Positions 27,732-38,760 of a DNA stretch of 64,000 nt are shown piece by piece. The stretch is taken from NCBI RefSeq assembly GCF_003667315.2, contig NZ_RCTZ02000010.1, positions 1 through 64,000 of the forward strand, written 5' to 3'. The position numbers and the translations under genes are program-made. Origin of the DNA: Tropicibacter alexandrii (lineage in GTDB: Bacteria > Pseudomonadota > Alphaproteobacteria > Rhodobacterales > Rhodobacteraceae). Position 1 is the first letter of the stretch. Each line of letters begins with the position of its first letter. The notes under the pieces were generated by a model. That model saw only the letters and a program-made list of their open reading frames with translations, was not told where the DNA came from and searched no databases.

Positions 27732-28136
27732 TCAGGTCAGGAGCGCGGCCACCTTGCGCCGATGCGGCGCGTCCCGATGTTCGAAAAGGTAAATTCCCTG
27801 CCAAGTTCCCAGCACCATGCGCCCATCAATGACCGGAATGGACAAGGAGACCGGCAAGAGCGCCGATTTGATATGCGCTGGCATATCATCGGGCCCCTCG
27901 TAGGTGTGGGTCAGGTAGGCCATGGAGGGGTCGGTCGTCGGGGGAACGAGACGTCGAAAATAGGCCAGCAAGTCGGTCTGCACCTCTGGGTCGGCATTCT
28001 CCTGGATCAGGAGCGACGCCGAGGTATGGCGAACGAACAGCGTCAAAAGCCCGGTGCCGGACACCCAGTCTGCCACGTCGCGGGTGAAGGCATACAGGCC
28101 CTGACCCTGTGTCGAAATCGTGAACTCGGTCTGCAT
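27732..28136 (-). CDS. YjbQ-family secondary thiamine-phosphate synthase
   Basis: 134 residues of the UPF0047/YjbQ family. The hallmark motifs are present: [37 protein letters not shown] and [13 protein letters not shown]. Family members have weak thiamin-phosphate synthase activity; their physiological role is unclear. It is isolated, with 150 bases to nrdR on one side. Confidence 0.93.
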   Translation of the reverse strand: MQTEFTISTQGQGLYAFTRDVADWVSGTGLLTLFVRHTSASLLIQENADPEVQTDLLAYFRRLVPPTTDPSMAYLTHTYEGPDDMPAHIKSALLPVSLSIPVIDGRMVLGTWQGIYLFEHRDAPHRRKVAALLT

Positions 28137-28228
28137 TTGTTCAGCTTCCCCCGCAACATCCGTCTTTTATCCTTTTGTCATCCGAAGCGGCCTTCAGCAA
28201 CCGACGGCCCCGGACCAGGGAGAGTGAC

Positions 28229-29125
28229 ATGAAAGATCAAAGACGCCTTACAGCCGCCGATTTCGATCAGGAACTTCTTGAACTCTATGACTTTTACGCG
28301 CATGGCAAGCTGACCAAACGGGAATTTCTGGACCGGGCCGGCAAATTTGCCGTGGGCGCGGTCACGGCCTCGGTGCTGCTCGACATGCTGTCGCCGAACT
28401 ATGCGCTGGCCGAGCAGGTCAGCTTCAACGATCCCGAAATTTTGCCGGAATACATCGAATACCCGTCGCCCAACGGACATGGACAAGTGCGCGGCTATCT
28501 GGTCAAGCCCGCCGGGCTCGAAGGCCCTGCCCCCGCAGTGGTTGTCGTGCATGAGAACCGCGGGCTGAACCCCTATATCGAGGATGTCGCGCGCCGGGTG
28601 GCCAAGGCCGGGTTCATCGCGCTTGCCCCGGACGGTCTGAGCAGCGTTGGCGGCTATCCCGGCAACGATGCAGAGGGGCGCGAATTGCAGCGCACCGTTG
28701 ATGGCGAAAAGCTGATGAACGACTTTTTTGCCGCCTATGAATGGCTTGCCGGGCACGAGATGACCACGGGCAAGGTGGGCTGCGTGGGCTTCTGCTATGG
28801 GGGTGGGGTCTGTAATGCTTTGGCGGTCGCCTATCCCGAACTGTCCGCCTCGGTACCGTTCTATGGACGGCAGGCCGCGGCGTCAGATGTGCCTCGCATC
28901 GAGGCGCCCCTGCTCTTGCACTACGCCGAGCTGGATGAACGGATCAACGCTGGCTGGCCCGACTACGAGGCGGCGCTGAAAGAGCATGGCAAGACCTACA
29001 CGGCTCACATCTATCCGGGTGTGAACCATGGGTTCCACAACGATTCAACGCCCCGCTACGACGAAGCCGCCGCAGAACTGGCTTGGGAGCGCACCATCGC
29101 CTTCTTCAACGAGCACCTGACCTAG
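28229..29125 (+). CDS. dienelactone hydrolase family protein
   Basis: 298 residues of alpha/beta hydrolase fold with a Cys-Asp-His triad: C189 in GFCYGGG, D236 in YAELDERI and H267 in GVNHGFH. Residues 28-60 ([22 protein letters not shown]) form a twin-arginine-like or membrane anchor, so an exported form is likely. ATG 28229 with GGGAG upstream was chosen over an in-frame ATG at 28175 that lacks a ribosome site. Such proteins are often annotated carboxymethylenebutenolidase, but substrate is unknown. It ends in a 4-base overlap with the convergent small gene. Confidence 0.88.
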   Translation: MKDQRRLTAADFDQELLELYDFYAHGKLTKREFLDRAGKFAVGAVTASVLLDMLSPNYALAEQVSFNDPEILPEYIEYPSPNGHGQVRGYLVKPAGLEGPAPAVVVVHENRGLNPYIEDVARRVAKAGFIALAPDGLSSVGGYPGNDAEGRELQRTVDGEKLMNDFFAAYEWLAGHEMTTGKVGCVGFCYGGGVCNALAVAYPELSASVPFYGRQAAASDVPRIEAPLLLHYAELDERINAGWPDYEAALKEHGKTYTAHIYPGVNHGFHNDSTPRYDEAAAELAWERTIAFFNEHLT

Positions 29126-29352
29126 CGTCTGGCGACGCAGGTCACGTTGGGCGCTGGCGGCATGTTCGCGGGGATCGGCTGGTCCGCCGTCAGGGGTGAC
29201 ATCATCACCTGTGCAAGCGTTTCGCGGCAGCGTTCCAGATCCTCCGGCGCGACCTCGATCACGATGGTCTTGGTCGCGTCGCGTTCCGGCAACGCAGCAA
29301 GGACCGGCAAGGCGGTCATGCAAATCATCAGGCTTGTCAGAAACTTGGTCAT
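29122..29352 (-). CDS. small secreted hypothetical protein, 76 aa
   Basis: A signal peptide ([19 protein letters not shown]) precedes about 57 residues. Mature cysteines in RCRETL and NVTCVARR could pair. ATG 29352 has GGAGG nine bases upstream; GTG 29358 is an alternative. The family is not recognised. Convergent with the dienelactone hydrolase gene, overlapping its stop. Confidence 0.65.
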   Translation of the reverse strand: MTKFLTSLMICMTALPVLAALPERDATKTIVIEVAPEDLERCRETLAQVMMSPLTADQPIPANMPPAPNVTCVARR

Positions 29353-29406
29353 TTTCACATCCCTCCGTGGCGAAACACAGAAGAGATGAAAATGGTTCCC
29401 TTTCCG

Positions 29407-29619
29407 CTAAGGTTTTGCCTTCAGGCTGAAAAACACCTTGGCACAGAGCAGGGCCCAAGGGGCGCCGTGCATCAACAGGTCAAGGATGTCCACCGGTTCG
29501 GTCAACGTTCCCGCCGCCAGCATCTGGAGCTTTTCCCAGACATGCGGCGGGGTGAACGGCGCAAGACCGAGGGTCAGGCACGCCAGGATCACCACGCTCC
29601 ACGGAAGGCGGTTTACCAT
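29407..29619 (-). CDS. small inner-membrane protein, 70 aa
   Basis: Two hydrophobic stretches (LPWSVVILACLTLGLAPF and LLMHGAPWALLCAKVFF) separated by EKLQMLAAGTLTEPVDILD. Small proteins of this layout are conserved in Rhodobacteraceae and often labelled RND transporter, but they are far too short to be one. It overlaps the HlyU gene by 7 bases on the same strand, so the two are translationally coupled. Confidence 0.75.
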   Translation of the reverse strand: MVNRLPWSVVILACLTLGLAPFTPPHVWEKLQMLAAGTLTEPVDILDLLMHGAPWALLCAKVFFSLKAKP

Positions 29620-29882
29620 TCCTTGAACAGGGACTCGCCCAGTTGGTCGATCATCTGTCTGGCCTTGCCCAGAGAGGCCTCGTTCGCCTCGTCAAGGTCA
29701 CGGATCAGATCGGCACGGATCAGCTGGTGGACCTTGTCGCCCTTCTCGATCCGCGCGGCGATCCGGTATTGACCGTCTTCCTTGATCGGTTCGGGAAAGA
29801 TCAGAAAGCCCTGATACTCGACCGGGTCCGCCGCCGCGGGTTTGCCTTTTCCACTTCCGAACAATTTGGACAAGATCGACAT
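29613..29882 (-). CDS. HlyU family protein
   Basis: 89 residues matching the HlyU domain: PVEYQGFLIFPEPIKEDGQYRIAARIEKG and HQLIRADLIRDLDEANEASLGKARQMIDQ. Vibrio HlyU is a DNA-binding activator of a different fold, so the regulatory function of this family in alphaproteobacteria is unproven. GGAGGGTGC precedes the ATG. It is upstream of the 70-aa membrane protein. Confidence 0.88.
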   Translation of the reverse strand: MSILSKLFGSGKGKPAAADPVEYQGFLIFPEPIKEDGQYRIAARIEKGDKVHQLIRADLIRDLDEANEASLGKARQMIDQLGESLFKEW

Positions 29883-30098
29883 TGCGCACCCTCCGGTCTG
29901 CGTCCCGCTTTAAACTGCCGCCCCATAACGGGAATTTCAACCGCGTACGCAGGCCACCACGATGAATTGTACGGGGCCAACGAGCAGCGCGGGCAAGAAC
30001 AATGTGTTTCTGGAGGCACGTGCACGACTTAGCAATGCGTTCATACCTCTTCCATTCGAGTCGACGTCTCGACAACATTCTTTCAAAGGGACTGTGAC

Positions 30099-30362
30099 AT
30101 GGCCGATAGTATCGAAACCGCAAATCCGACCACAATCATCGTTCAAAAGCAAACCTCCGCCTTGGGTATCGGCGCGACCGTTTGCGGCATCATCAGCATC
30201 TTCTTCTTGGCACCGCTATTCGGGACGCTGGCCTTGATTCTGGGCGGCATCGGTGTTGCGAAGAAGCAATTCGTGCTGTCCGGGATTGGCCTTCTGACGG
30301 GCGTGATCGGCCTTTTGACCTCTCCGATCCTGTACGCAATGCTTGGCCTCAGCTTCCTCTAA
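30099..30362 (+). CDS. small membrane protein (DUF4190-like)
   Basis: 87 residues. Two transmembrane helices (GIGATVCGIISIFFLAPLFGTLALILGG... and FVLSGIGLLTGVIGLL) and a short polar N-terminus. The helix-GGIGVAKK-helix layout resembles DUF4190 proteins, though shorter. AAAGGGA lies 8 bases before the ATG, and a strong terminator follows. No function known. Confidence 0.7.
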   Translation: MADSIETANPTTIIVQKQTSALGIGATVCGIISIFFLAPLFGTLALILGGIGVAKKQFVLSGIGLLTGVIGLLTSPILYAMLGLSFL

Positions 30363-30388
30363 GCACCTAGCCAACACAGAATAAAACA

Positions 30389-30419
30389 AAGGCCGGCTCA
30401 TTCTAGAGCCGGCCTTTTT
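30389..30419. terminator. bidirectional Rho-independent terminator
   Basis: An 11-bp perfect stem (30389-30399 with 30406-30416, loop ATTCTA) with T runs on both strands (TTTTTC on plus, TTTGTTTT on minus). It ends the small membrane gene and rpoD. Confidence 0.9.
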
Positions 30420-30453
30420 CATGTCCAATCGACTTCGTGTCGAAGCCGAGCCG

Positions 30454-32442
<1,989 letters not shown>

Positions 32443-32472
32443 GCGGCTCTCCTGATCGGGGCTGGGGCGGGC

Positions 32473-32492
32473 GATTCGAAGTGATCCGAATC
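32473..32492. promoter_or_regulatory. inverted repeat in the dnaG-rpoD gap
   Basis: GATTCG-N8-CGAATC, 30 bases before the rpoD start. Candidate operator or leader hairpin for rpoD. Confidence 0.4.
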
Positions 32493-32574
32493 AATAGCGC
32501 GCTCAGATGATTCGCACACCCGTCTACCCTTATTTCTTTACGCATTCCTCACCAAAATGTCACATCGGGCCGGT

Positions 32575-34542
32575 TCAGCCCTGCCCTTTATCGAAGCGAA
32601 TCTGTGACAGCAGCGAATCAAGCGCGTTCTTCTCGGCGCGGTCGACTTGCGCCCCGTTGGCGCCGATCACGTATTCCGCGTCGTCCTCATCCTTCAATCG
32701 CCCGGCTTGCGCGCGGGCCTTGGCGGCCTCCGCCAGACGCCATGTCAGTGCCTCGTCGGCCAGATCCTCCATATCCTCGGTGGCCTCTGTCAATTCGGCC
32801 TGCCAGCCCAGATGCGCCTCCAGCTTGGCGAATTCCTCGGCCACGGTCAGGCGGGTCTGCGCGGCATTGCCGGGATTGCGGATACAGGGCACGACAGCCA
32901 CATGGCGCGCCGAGAGCAGCATTTCAAGAGCTTCCGGCCCGATTGCCCCCTCGGCCATATCGCGCAGGTCACTTTCGCGGCCGATCGCCCGCAGGATGAC
33001 GTCGCGCAAGGCCGCATGATCGGGATCGCGACAGCGCATGCTGTCGAGTTGCTCGTCGAATTCGACCGCGACCTCGGGACAGGTGACCAGTGCCGCAAGG
33101 ATCACCGCCTCGCGCAGGCGTTCCTCGGCGGTCTCGTCCCCCGATGCCAAGAGCGAGGCTTTGGCCGTGGCGGTGGGCGGCGGCGGCGCCTTCCAGTCGC
33201 GGCGCGGTCCTTTCTGGAACCCGCCCTTCTGGTATCCGCCCTGAAAGCCGCCGCGCTGCGGACGGAAGAGCTGATAGCGCAACTCCTTGATTTCGTCTCC
33301 GTAATGGCGGCGCAGAAACGGGTCGGCAATGCGCGCGATCCGGGCGCGCAACTGCTTATCCAGCGCCGCCTTGCGTTCGGGGCTGTCAAAGACGCGGCCC
33401 TCGGTTTCTTGCCGCCAAAGCAGCGCCACCATCGGGATCGCCTCGTCCAGCACCTTGGCCACCGCTTCGGGCCCTTCGGCGCGCAGCAGGTCATCCGGGT
33501 CCTTGCCCTCCGGCATGATCGCGAACCGCAAACCCTTGCCCGCCTCCAGCAACGGCAGGGCAAGATCGATCACGCGGTAGGCCGCGCGCAGGCCGGCCTT
33601 GTCGCCATCCAGAGCGATCACCGGCTCGTCGCTCATCCGCCACATCAACTGCATCTGCGGCTCGGTCACGGCGGTGCCCAGCGGCGCGACCGAGGCCGGA
33701 AACCCCGCCTCGCTCAGCGCGATCACATCCATATAGCCCTCGGCCACGATCAGCCGCTGCCCCTTGCCGGATGCCGCCCGCGCCTCGCGCATGTTGTAAA
33801 GGTTGCGCGACTTGTCGAACAGCTCTGTTTCGGGCGAATTCAAATACTTGGCGTTATCGTCCGGGTCCATCGCCCGCCCGCCAAAGGCAATCGCCCGCCC
33901 CCGCGCATCACGGATGGGAAACATGATCCGGTTGCGGAAAACGTCATACGGCGCCCGCCCCTTGTCGGACTTCTTGACCAGCCCACAGGCCAGCATCAAC
34001 TCGGGGTCCACGCCCTTCTGCACCAGATGCTCGCGCAGGTTCTCCCATCCGGGCGGGGCAAATCCGATCTCGAACCGGTCCAGCGCCCCCTGCCCCAAAC
34101 CCCGCTTCGCAAGGTAAGCCCGCGCCTCGGCGGCAGGGCCGCGTTTCAGCTCCAGCCGAAAGAACTGCACCGCCTGCTCCATGACCTCGGCCAGCTGCGT
34201 GCGCCGGTCCGCCTTCTGCTGGGCCTTGGGGTCTTGCTTCGGCACCTCCATCCCGGCCTCTTGGGCAAGGATTTCGATCGCCTCCATGAAGCCGACATTC
34301 TCGGTCTCGCGCACGAACTTGATCGCATCGCCAGAGGCCTGACAGCCGAAACAGTGATAAAAGCCCTTCCGGTCATCCACGTGAAAGGACGCCGTTTTTT
34401 CATGGTGAAACGGGCACGGCGCCCACATGTCGCCCTTGCCCTGATTGGACTTGCGATTGTCCCACATGACCTTGCGCCCCACCACCTGTGTCAGGCTGGT
34501 GCGGTTGCGAAGCTCATCCAAGAATCCGGGAGGCAAACTCAT
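32575..34542 (-). CDS. dnaG: DNA primase
   Basis: Makes RNA primers at the replication fork. The 655 residues begin with the CHC2 zinc domain (CPFHHEKTASFHVDDRKGF then YHCFGCQ), followed by the Toprim domain (VAEGYMDVIALSEAGF, ALDGDKAG) and a C-terminal DnaB-interaction region separated by a Gly/Gln/Lys-rich low-complexity segment (RGGFQGGYQKGGFQKGP). ATG 34542 was chosen for homology; an in-frame frame upstream to 34695 is GC-rich non-coding DNA. GGGGG upstream is only a poor ribosome site. Confidence 0.97.
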   Translation of the reverse strand: MSLPPGFLDELRNRTSLTQVVGRKVMWDNRKSNQGKGDMWAPCPFHHEKTASFHVDDRKGFYHCFGCQASGDAIKFVRETENVGFMEAIEILAQEAGMEVPKQDPKAQQKADRRTQLAEVMEQAVQFFRLELKRGPAAEARAYLAKRGLGQGALDRFEIGFAPPGWENLREHLVQKGVDPELMLACGLVKKSDKGRAPYDVFRNRIMFPIRDARGRAIAFGGRAMDPDDNAKYLNSPETELFDKSRNLYNMREARAASGKGQRLIVAEGYMDVIALSEAGFPASVAPLGTAVTEPQMQLMWRMSDEPVIALDGDKAGLRAAYRVIDLALPLLEAGKGLRFAIMPEGKDPDDLLRAEGPEAVAKVLDEAIPMVALLWRQETEGRVFDSPERKAALDKQLRARIARIADPFLRRHYGDEIKELRYQLFRPQRGGFQGGYQKGGFQKGPRRDWKAPPPPTATAKASLLASGDETAEERLREAVILAALVTCPEVAVEFDEQLDSMRCRDPDHAALRDVILRAIGRESDLRDMAEGAIGPEALEMLLSARHVAVVPCIRNPGNAAQTRLTVAEEFAKLEAHLGWQAELTEATEDMEDLADEALTWRLAEAAKARAQAGRLKDEDDAEYVIGANGAQVDRAEKNALDSLLSQIRFDKGQG

Positions 34543-34580
34543 GCCCCCAAATATCAGCCAACCGCCCCCGAATCCAAGCC

Positions 34581-34612
34581 CAAGCTTCTTCGGTCCCGAA
34601 ATACCTTGGGGG
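34581..34612 (-). repeat. dispersed intergenic element, copy 2
   Basis: On the minus strand CCCCCAAGGTATTTCGGG is followed by ACCGAAGAAGCTTG. Just upstream are GGGGGTTT/AAACCCCC and GGGG-CTTTG-CCCC hairpins and a GCGCC/GGCGC hairpin, the same order of modules as copy 1. Confidence 0.65.
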
Positions 34613-34722
34613 AATGCGCCGCAGGCGCAGGGGGCAAAGCCCCGGGGGTTTGGGGGTGAAACCCCCAAGGCCTGCGTGGCCCGAACGCAAACCAACCTGC
34701 GCGGCGCAGCCGCTCCGTCAGG

Positions 34723-34992
34723 TCAAAGCGCCTCGCATTGCGTCTTCCATGCGGTGCCGACCTCCTCGGTCAGCTGGGCCTCGGGCAAGGTGTAGATCCA
34801 CTCCACCAACATCCCCCCGGCCTCGGCATCCAGCGCCTCGGTGGCCGACGCCTCCGCCGCGTCGCGCGGGGTTCCCGCCGCGCGCCCTTCGACAAGGCCC
34901 ATGACGAACTCGGCCTGGGCGGCACAATCCATCGGCGCGGCCTGTCCCCAGACAGGCAAAGCGACCAAGATGGCAACAAGGGCGACACGCAT
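34723..34992 (-). CDS. small secreted hypothetical protein, 89 aa
   Basis: A signal peptide (MRVALVAILVALPVWGQA) and a mature part with two cysteines (MDCAAQAEF and KTQCEAL) likely to form a disulfide. The middle is Ala/Glu-rich and helical. ATG 34992 was chosen because AGGAG lies 8 bases upstream; GTG 35001 is the alternative. It lies 30 bases downstream of soxG of the sarcosine operon, so it may be co-transcribed. Family unrecognised. Confidence 0.7.
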   Translation of the reverse strand: MRVALVAILVALPVWGQAAPMDCAAQAEFVMGLVEGRAAGTPRDAAEASATEALDAEAGGMLVEWIYTLPEAQLTEEVGTAWKTQCEAL

Positions 34993-35022
34993 GGCAGACA
35001 CTCCTATTCCGCTTGCGGGCTT

Positions 35023-35574
35023 TTACGACAGGCGCCTGCGCGCTTCAACGGCTGCCATCGCGTCAGACAGTTCGTGCACCAAGGTCGCCGCCATGGACCG
35101 AAACGCCATGATCCGCAGCCCCGCCTCGATGCGCATGATCGACACCGCCATATGTCCCAACTCCGTCCGAACCGCCGCGTGCAGCGGAAAGGCCGCCGGG
35201 CGCAGGTCCACCGGGACAAGCCGGGCCAGCACGTCTTCCGCCCCTTCCCCGCTCAAAAGCACCACTGCCCAGGCATCGCTTTGGTCCGTCACCGCAGCCA
35301 TGGCCCCAAGCCCTGCATCCGGCTGCGGCCCTAGCAAGAACGCCTGATCCCGCCCGGTCCAGACGCAGGCAACATCCCCCGAAACCTCCATCCGGTTCGG
35401 CGCGGGGAAGCCTACCCCATGCGCGGCCTGCAACGCAGCGGACAGCGCCTTGCCCTGCCCCTTGAACGGCGCAAGCGAGGTGATCGCGCCCAAAGTCTCC
35501 TCGCGTAGGGTCAACCGGCCATGCTCCACGGGCAGCAGCCCGTCACAGGCACTCAGGGCGTTCAATTCAACCAC
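35023..35574 (-). CDS. soxG: sarcosine oxidase gamma subunit
   Basis: 183 residues matching SoxG of heterotetrameric sarcosine oxidase, which oxidises sarcosine to glycine and passes the methyl group to tetrahydrofolate. LSGEGAEDVLARLVPVDLRPAAFP and TELGHMAVSIMRIEAGLRIMAFRSMAATL are typical of the family and related to the GcvT C-terminal domain. The start is GTG 35574, with GGAGGGAGG upstream, and overlaps the alpha-subunit stop by 8 bases. Not related to the sulfur gene soxG. Confidence 0.9.
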   Translation of the reverse strand: MVELNALSACDGLLPVEHGRLTLREETLGAITSLAPFKGQGKALSAALQAAHGVGFPAPNRMEVSGDVACVWTGRDQAFLLGPQPDAGLGAMAAVTDQSDAWAVVLLSGEGAEDVLARLVPVDLRPAAFPLHAAVRTELGHMAVSIMRIEAGLRIMAFRSMAATLVHELSDAMAAVEARRRLS

Positions 35575-38497
35575 GCAGCCGTCCTCCCTCCGGGTCGAAG
35601 GCCACCGGGTCGGTGACCTGAACCACGATATCCACGCCGCGCAAGTGATCCACCAGACGCAGCTTTTCACCATGCCGCGCCCGGCCATTGCGCAGGAAGC
35701 CAAGGCCAAGATCACAGCCCATCGCCGGCGAATAGCCAACCGAGGTGACATAACCCTGATCATTGGCGCTGACCGGCTCGGCCCCCTCTCCGAACAGATG
35801 CCCGCCCGCGATCAGGTGCCCGGCGCTCACCGGGCGCAGACCGACCAGTTCCTCGCGATCCTCGTTCAGACCGGGCCGCGCCGCCAAGGCCTTGCCGATG
35901 CAGTCCTTCTTGCCCGAGACCATCCGCGCAAATCCGATGTCAAAGGCCGTCACCCGGCCATGAATCTCGGAATGGGTGATGTGGCCCTTCTCGATCCGCA
36001 GCACGTTCAGCGCCTCCATCCCGTAGGCCCCGCCGCCCATGCCCTCGGCGCGCGCGACCAGCAGGTCGAACAGGCTCGCCCCATAGCGCGCGGGCACCGC
36101 CAACTCATAGGCGTACTCGCCGCTGAACGAGATGCGGAACAGCCGCGCCTCGACGCCGCCCACCGTCACCGGCCCGCATTGCATGAAGGGAAAGCTCTCA
36201 TCATCCACAGGCGAATCCAGCAGACCGTTCAGCAACGCGCGCGAGTTCGGACCGGCCACGGCAAACTGCGCCCATTGCTCGGTGACCGAGATGAAGCGCA
36301 CGTCCATCTCGCGGCAAAACGCCTGTTTCACCCAGTCGAGATGGCGCATCACCTCGCCCGCCGCAGCGGTGGTGGTGGTCATCACCCAGTGCTTGTCCGA
36401 CAGCCGTGCGGTGGTGCCATCATCCATGACGTGGCCATCCTCGCGCAGCATCAGGCCATAGCGCACGCGCCCCGGCTTCAGCGTCGAAAACGTATTGGTG
36501 TAGACGAAATCGAGGAATGCGCCCACGTCGCGCCCCTGCAGGTCGATCTTGCCCAGCGTCGAGACATCGCAGATGCCCACCGCTTCGCGCACCATCGTCA
36601 CCTCGCGGTCGCAACTGTGCCGCCAATGCGTCTCGCCCTTGCGGGGGAAATAGCTGGGCCGATACCACAGCCCGGCCTCGATCATCGGCGCGCCCATGGC
36701 CACGCTCGCCTTGTGCGATGTGGTGAACCGCTGCGGCGCAAAGCCCATGCCCTGCGCGCCCGCGCCCAGCGCGGCAATCGCCACGGGGCTGTAGGGCGGG
36801 CGGAAGGTCGTGGTGCCGGTTTCGGGGATATCGCGCCCGGTCGCATCGGCCAGAATGGCCAGCGCCGCCACGTTGGAGGACTTGCCCTGATCGGTCGCCA
36901 TGCCTTGGGTCGTGTAGCGCTTCATATGCTCGACCGAGACATAGTTCTCTGCCGCCGCTTGTTTCACATCCTTGACCGTCACGTCGTTCTGGAAGTCGAG
37001 CCAGGCACGGCCCTTGCCCGCGACTGCCCAAAGGCGGCGCAGCCGGTAAGGGCTGGCATCGGCCTGCGGGAGATGCGGCAGCGCGCCCGAGAACCCCAGT
37101 GCCTGTGCCGCCTCCAGCCCCGCCTCGGCGCCGTCGCGCAGACAGCCGCTTGTGTCAAAGGTGCCGCGCGCCGCCCCGGCCACGCTCAGCCCCGGCACCG
37201 CGCCGTCGCGCGGCACGAAAGCCGCGATATCGTCGCGCCAGACCGGCCGCGCGCCGGTATGGCAGGTCAGATGCACAGACGGATTCCAGCCGCCCGAGAC
37301 GCCCAGCCCCTGCACCGCCAGCTTTTCGTGCCGCCCGTTCGGGGCGCGCAGGGTGATCGCTTCCAAGGCCTTGCCGCCATGGGCGCGGGCCACCTGCCAG
37401 CCGGGGTAGAACGGCACGTCGCCCGCACGGTTTTCCGCATCGTGGCGGCTGTCGATCAGGGCCACCACGTCAACGCCCGCGTGCGCCATGTCACGCGCTG
37501 TGCGGTGGGCGTCGTCATTGTTGCCAAACACCGCCACGCTCTGCCCCGGCACCACGCCCCAGCGATGCAGGTAGGCGCGCATCGCGCCCGCCATCATCAC
37601 GCCGGGCCGGTCATTGTCGCGAAAGGCGACGTGCCGCTCCAATGCGCCCGCCGCCAGCACCGCGCGCCGCGCCGCGATCCGCCAGAAGCATTCCAACGGC
37701 AGCCCGTCCGCCTCCGGCAGATGCCCCGCCACCCGTTCCAGCGCGCCATACGTGCCCTGATCAAAGGCCCCCGTCACCGTGGTCCGGGTCATGATCCGCA
37801 CATTGTCCCGGGTCGCCAACAAGGCAACCGTTTCCTGTACCCAGTCCAGTGCCGGACGGCCCTCGATCTGCTCGTCCTCCGACAGCAGACGCCCACCGGG
37901 CTCGGGCTCTTCGCAGCACAGGATCACATCCGCGCCGGTCTTGGCAGCAGCCCAGGCCGCCATCAGACCGGCAGGCCCGCCGCCGATCACAAGCACGTCG
38001 CAAAACGCAAAGGCCCGTTCGTAGCGATCCGGATCATGCGCCCCCGACAAGGCCCCAAGGCCAGCCGCGCGCCGGATCATCGGCTCATAAAGCTTTTCCC
38101 AAAACGCCTTGGGCCACATGAAGGTCTTGTAATAGAAGCCCGCGCCCAGAAACGGCGCGGCGAGGTTGTTCACAGCCAGCAGGTCGAAGTCCAAAGACGG
38201 CCAGCGGTTCTGGCTGACGGCGGTCAAACCCTCGTAAAGCTCTTGCACCGTGGCGCGCGTGTTCGGGTCGGCCTGCGCCCCCGTGCGCACGGTCACCAAC
38301 GCATTGGGTTCCTCGGACCCGGCGGTCAGCACCCCGCGCGGGCGATGATACTTGAAGCTGCGCCCCAGCAGCAACTCGCCCTCGGCCATCAGGGCCGAGG
38401 CCAGCGTATCCCCCGCCAACCCGGTCCGCGTCACACCGTCGAAGCTGTACGTGACAGGCCGCGTGCGATCCACGCGCCCCTTTCCGTCAATCCGCAT
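35567..38497 (-). CDS. soxA: sarcosine oxidase alpha subunit
   Basis: 976-residue subunit. The N-terminal half has a 2Fe-2S-like ferredoxin-fold region lacking iron, then a dinucleotide-binding domain (VIGGGPAGLMAAWAAA near 165) and the FAD/NAD part; the C-terminal third is a GcvT-type folate-binding domain that makes 5,10-methylene-tetrahydrofolate (GEYAYELAVPARYGASLFDLL, GMEALNVLRIEKGH). ATG 38497 was chosen for homology and overlaps the delta subunit gene by 11 bases. The letters clash with SoxA of sulfur oxidation elsewhere in the window. Confidence 0.97.
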   Translation of the reverse strand: MRIDGKGRVDRTRPVTYSFDGVTRTGLAGDTLASALMAEGELLLGRSFKYHRPRGVLTAGSEEPNALVTVRTGAQADPNTRATVQELYEGLTAVSQNRWPSLDFDLLAVNNLAAPFLGAGFYYKTFMWPKAFWEKLYEPMIRRAAGLGALSGAHDPDRYERAFAFCDVLVIGGGPAGLMAAWAAAKTGADVILCCEEPEPGGRLLSEDEQIEGRPALDWVQETVALLATRDNVRIMTRTTVTGAFDQGTYGALERVAGHLPEADGLPLECFWRIAARRAVLAAGALERHVAFRDNDRPGVMMAGAMRAYLHRWGVVPGQSVAVFGNNDDAHRTARDMAHAGVDVVALIDSRHDAENRAGDVPFYPGWQVARAHGGKALEAITLRAPNGRHEKLAVQGLGVSGGWNPSVHLTCHTGARPVWRDDIAAFVPRDGAVPGLSVAGAARGTFDTSGCLRDGAEAGLEAAQALGFSGALPHLPQADASPYRLRRLWAVAGKGRAWLDFQNDVTVKDVKQAAAENYVSVEHMKRYTTQGMATDQGKSSNVAALAILADATGRDIPETGTTTFRPPYSPVAIAALGAGAQGMGFAPQRFTTSHKASVAMGAPMIEAGLWYRPSYFPRKGETHWRHSCDREVTMVREAVGICDVSTLGKIDLQGRDVGAFLDFVYTNTFSTLKPGRVRYGLMLREDGHVMDDGTTARLSDKHWVMTTTTAAAGEVMRHLDWVKQAFCREMDVRFISVTEQWAQFAVAGPNSRALLNGLLDSPVDDESFPFMQCGPVTVGGVEARLFRISFSGEYAYELAVPARYGASLFDLLVARAEGMGGGAYGMEALNVLRIEKGHITHSEIHGRVTAFDIGFARMVSGKKDCIGKALAARPGLNEDREELVGLRPVSAGHLIAGGHLFGEGAEPVSANDQGYVTSVGYSPAMGCDLGLGFLRNGRARHGEKLRLVDHLRGVDIVVQVTDPVAFDPEGGRLRG

Positions 38498-38753
38498 CGC
38501 AGGCCTCCACAAGTGCGGCGCCAAGCACCTCATGGGTCACGGTATCCCGCTCCACCACCAGCCACGATCCGCAGCCCGATGCGTGATACCACAGGTCCCG
38601 CGTGCCGCCCGCCGGGTTGTCGCGCAGGTGCAGGTAGTCGTGCCAGACCTCCAACGGCGCCTCCGCTGCGGGGCGGTCCAGCATGGAGGCCGCGCCTTGG
38701 TAATAGAACTCGCGCCGGTCCCGCGTGCCGCAGATCGGACAGGGTATCCTCAT
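38487..38753 (-). CDS. soxD: sarcosine oxidase delta subunit
   Basis: 88 residues with the zinc-binding site of the family: CPICG at the N-terminus and HASGCGSWL near the centre. FYYQGAA and DYLHLRDNPAGGTRDLWYHASGC are diagnostic. ATG 38753 has GAGG upstream. It overlaps the alpha-subunit start by 11 bases. Confidence 0.95.
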   Translation of the reverse strand: MRIPCPICGTRDRREFYYQGAASMLDRPAAEAPLEVWHDYLHLRDNPAGGTRDLWYHASGCGSWLVVERDTVTHEVLGAALVEACDAD

Positions 38754-38760
38754 ATTGCCC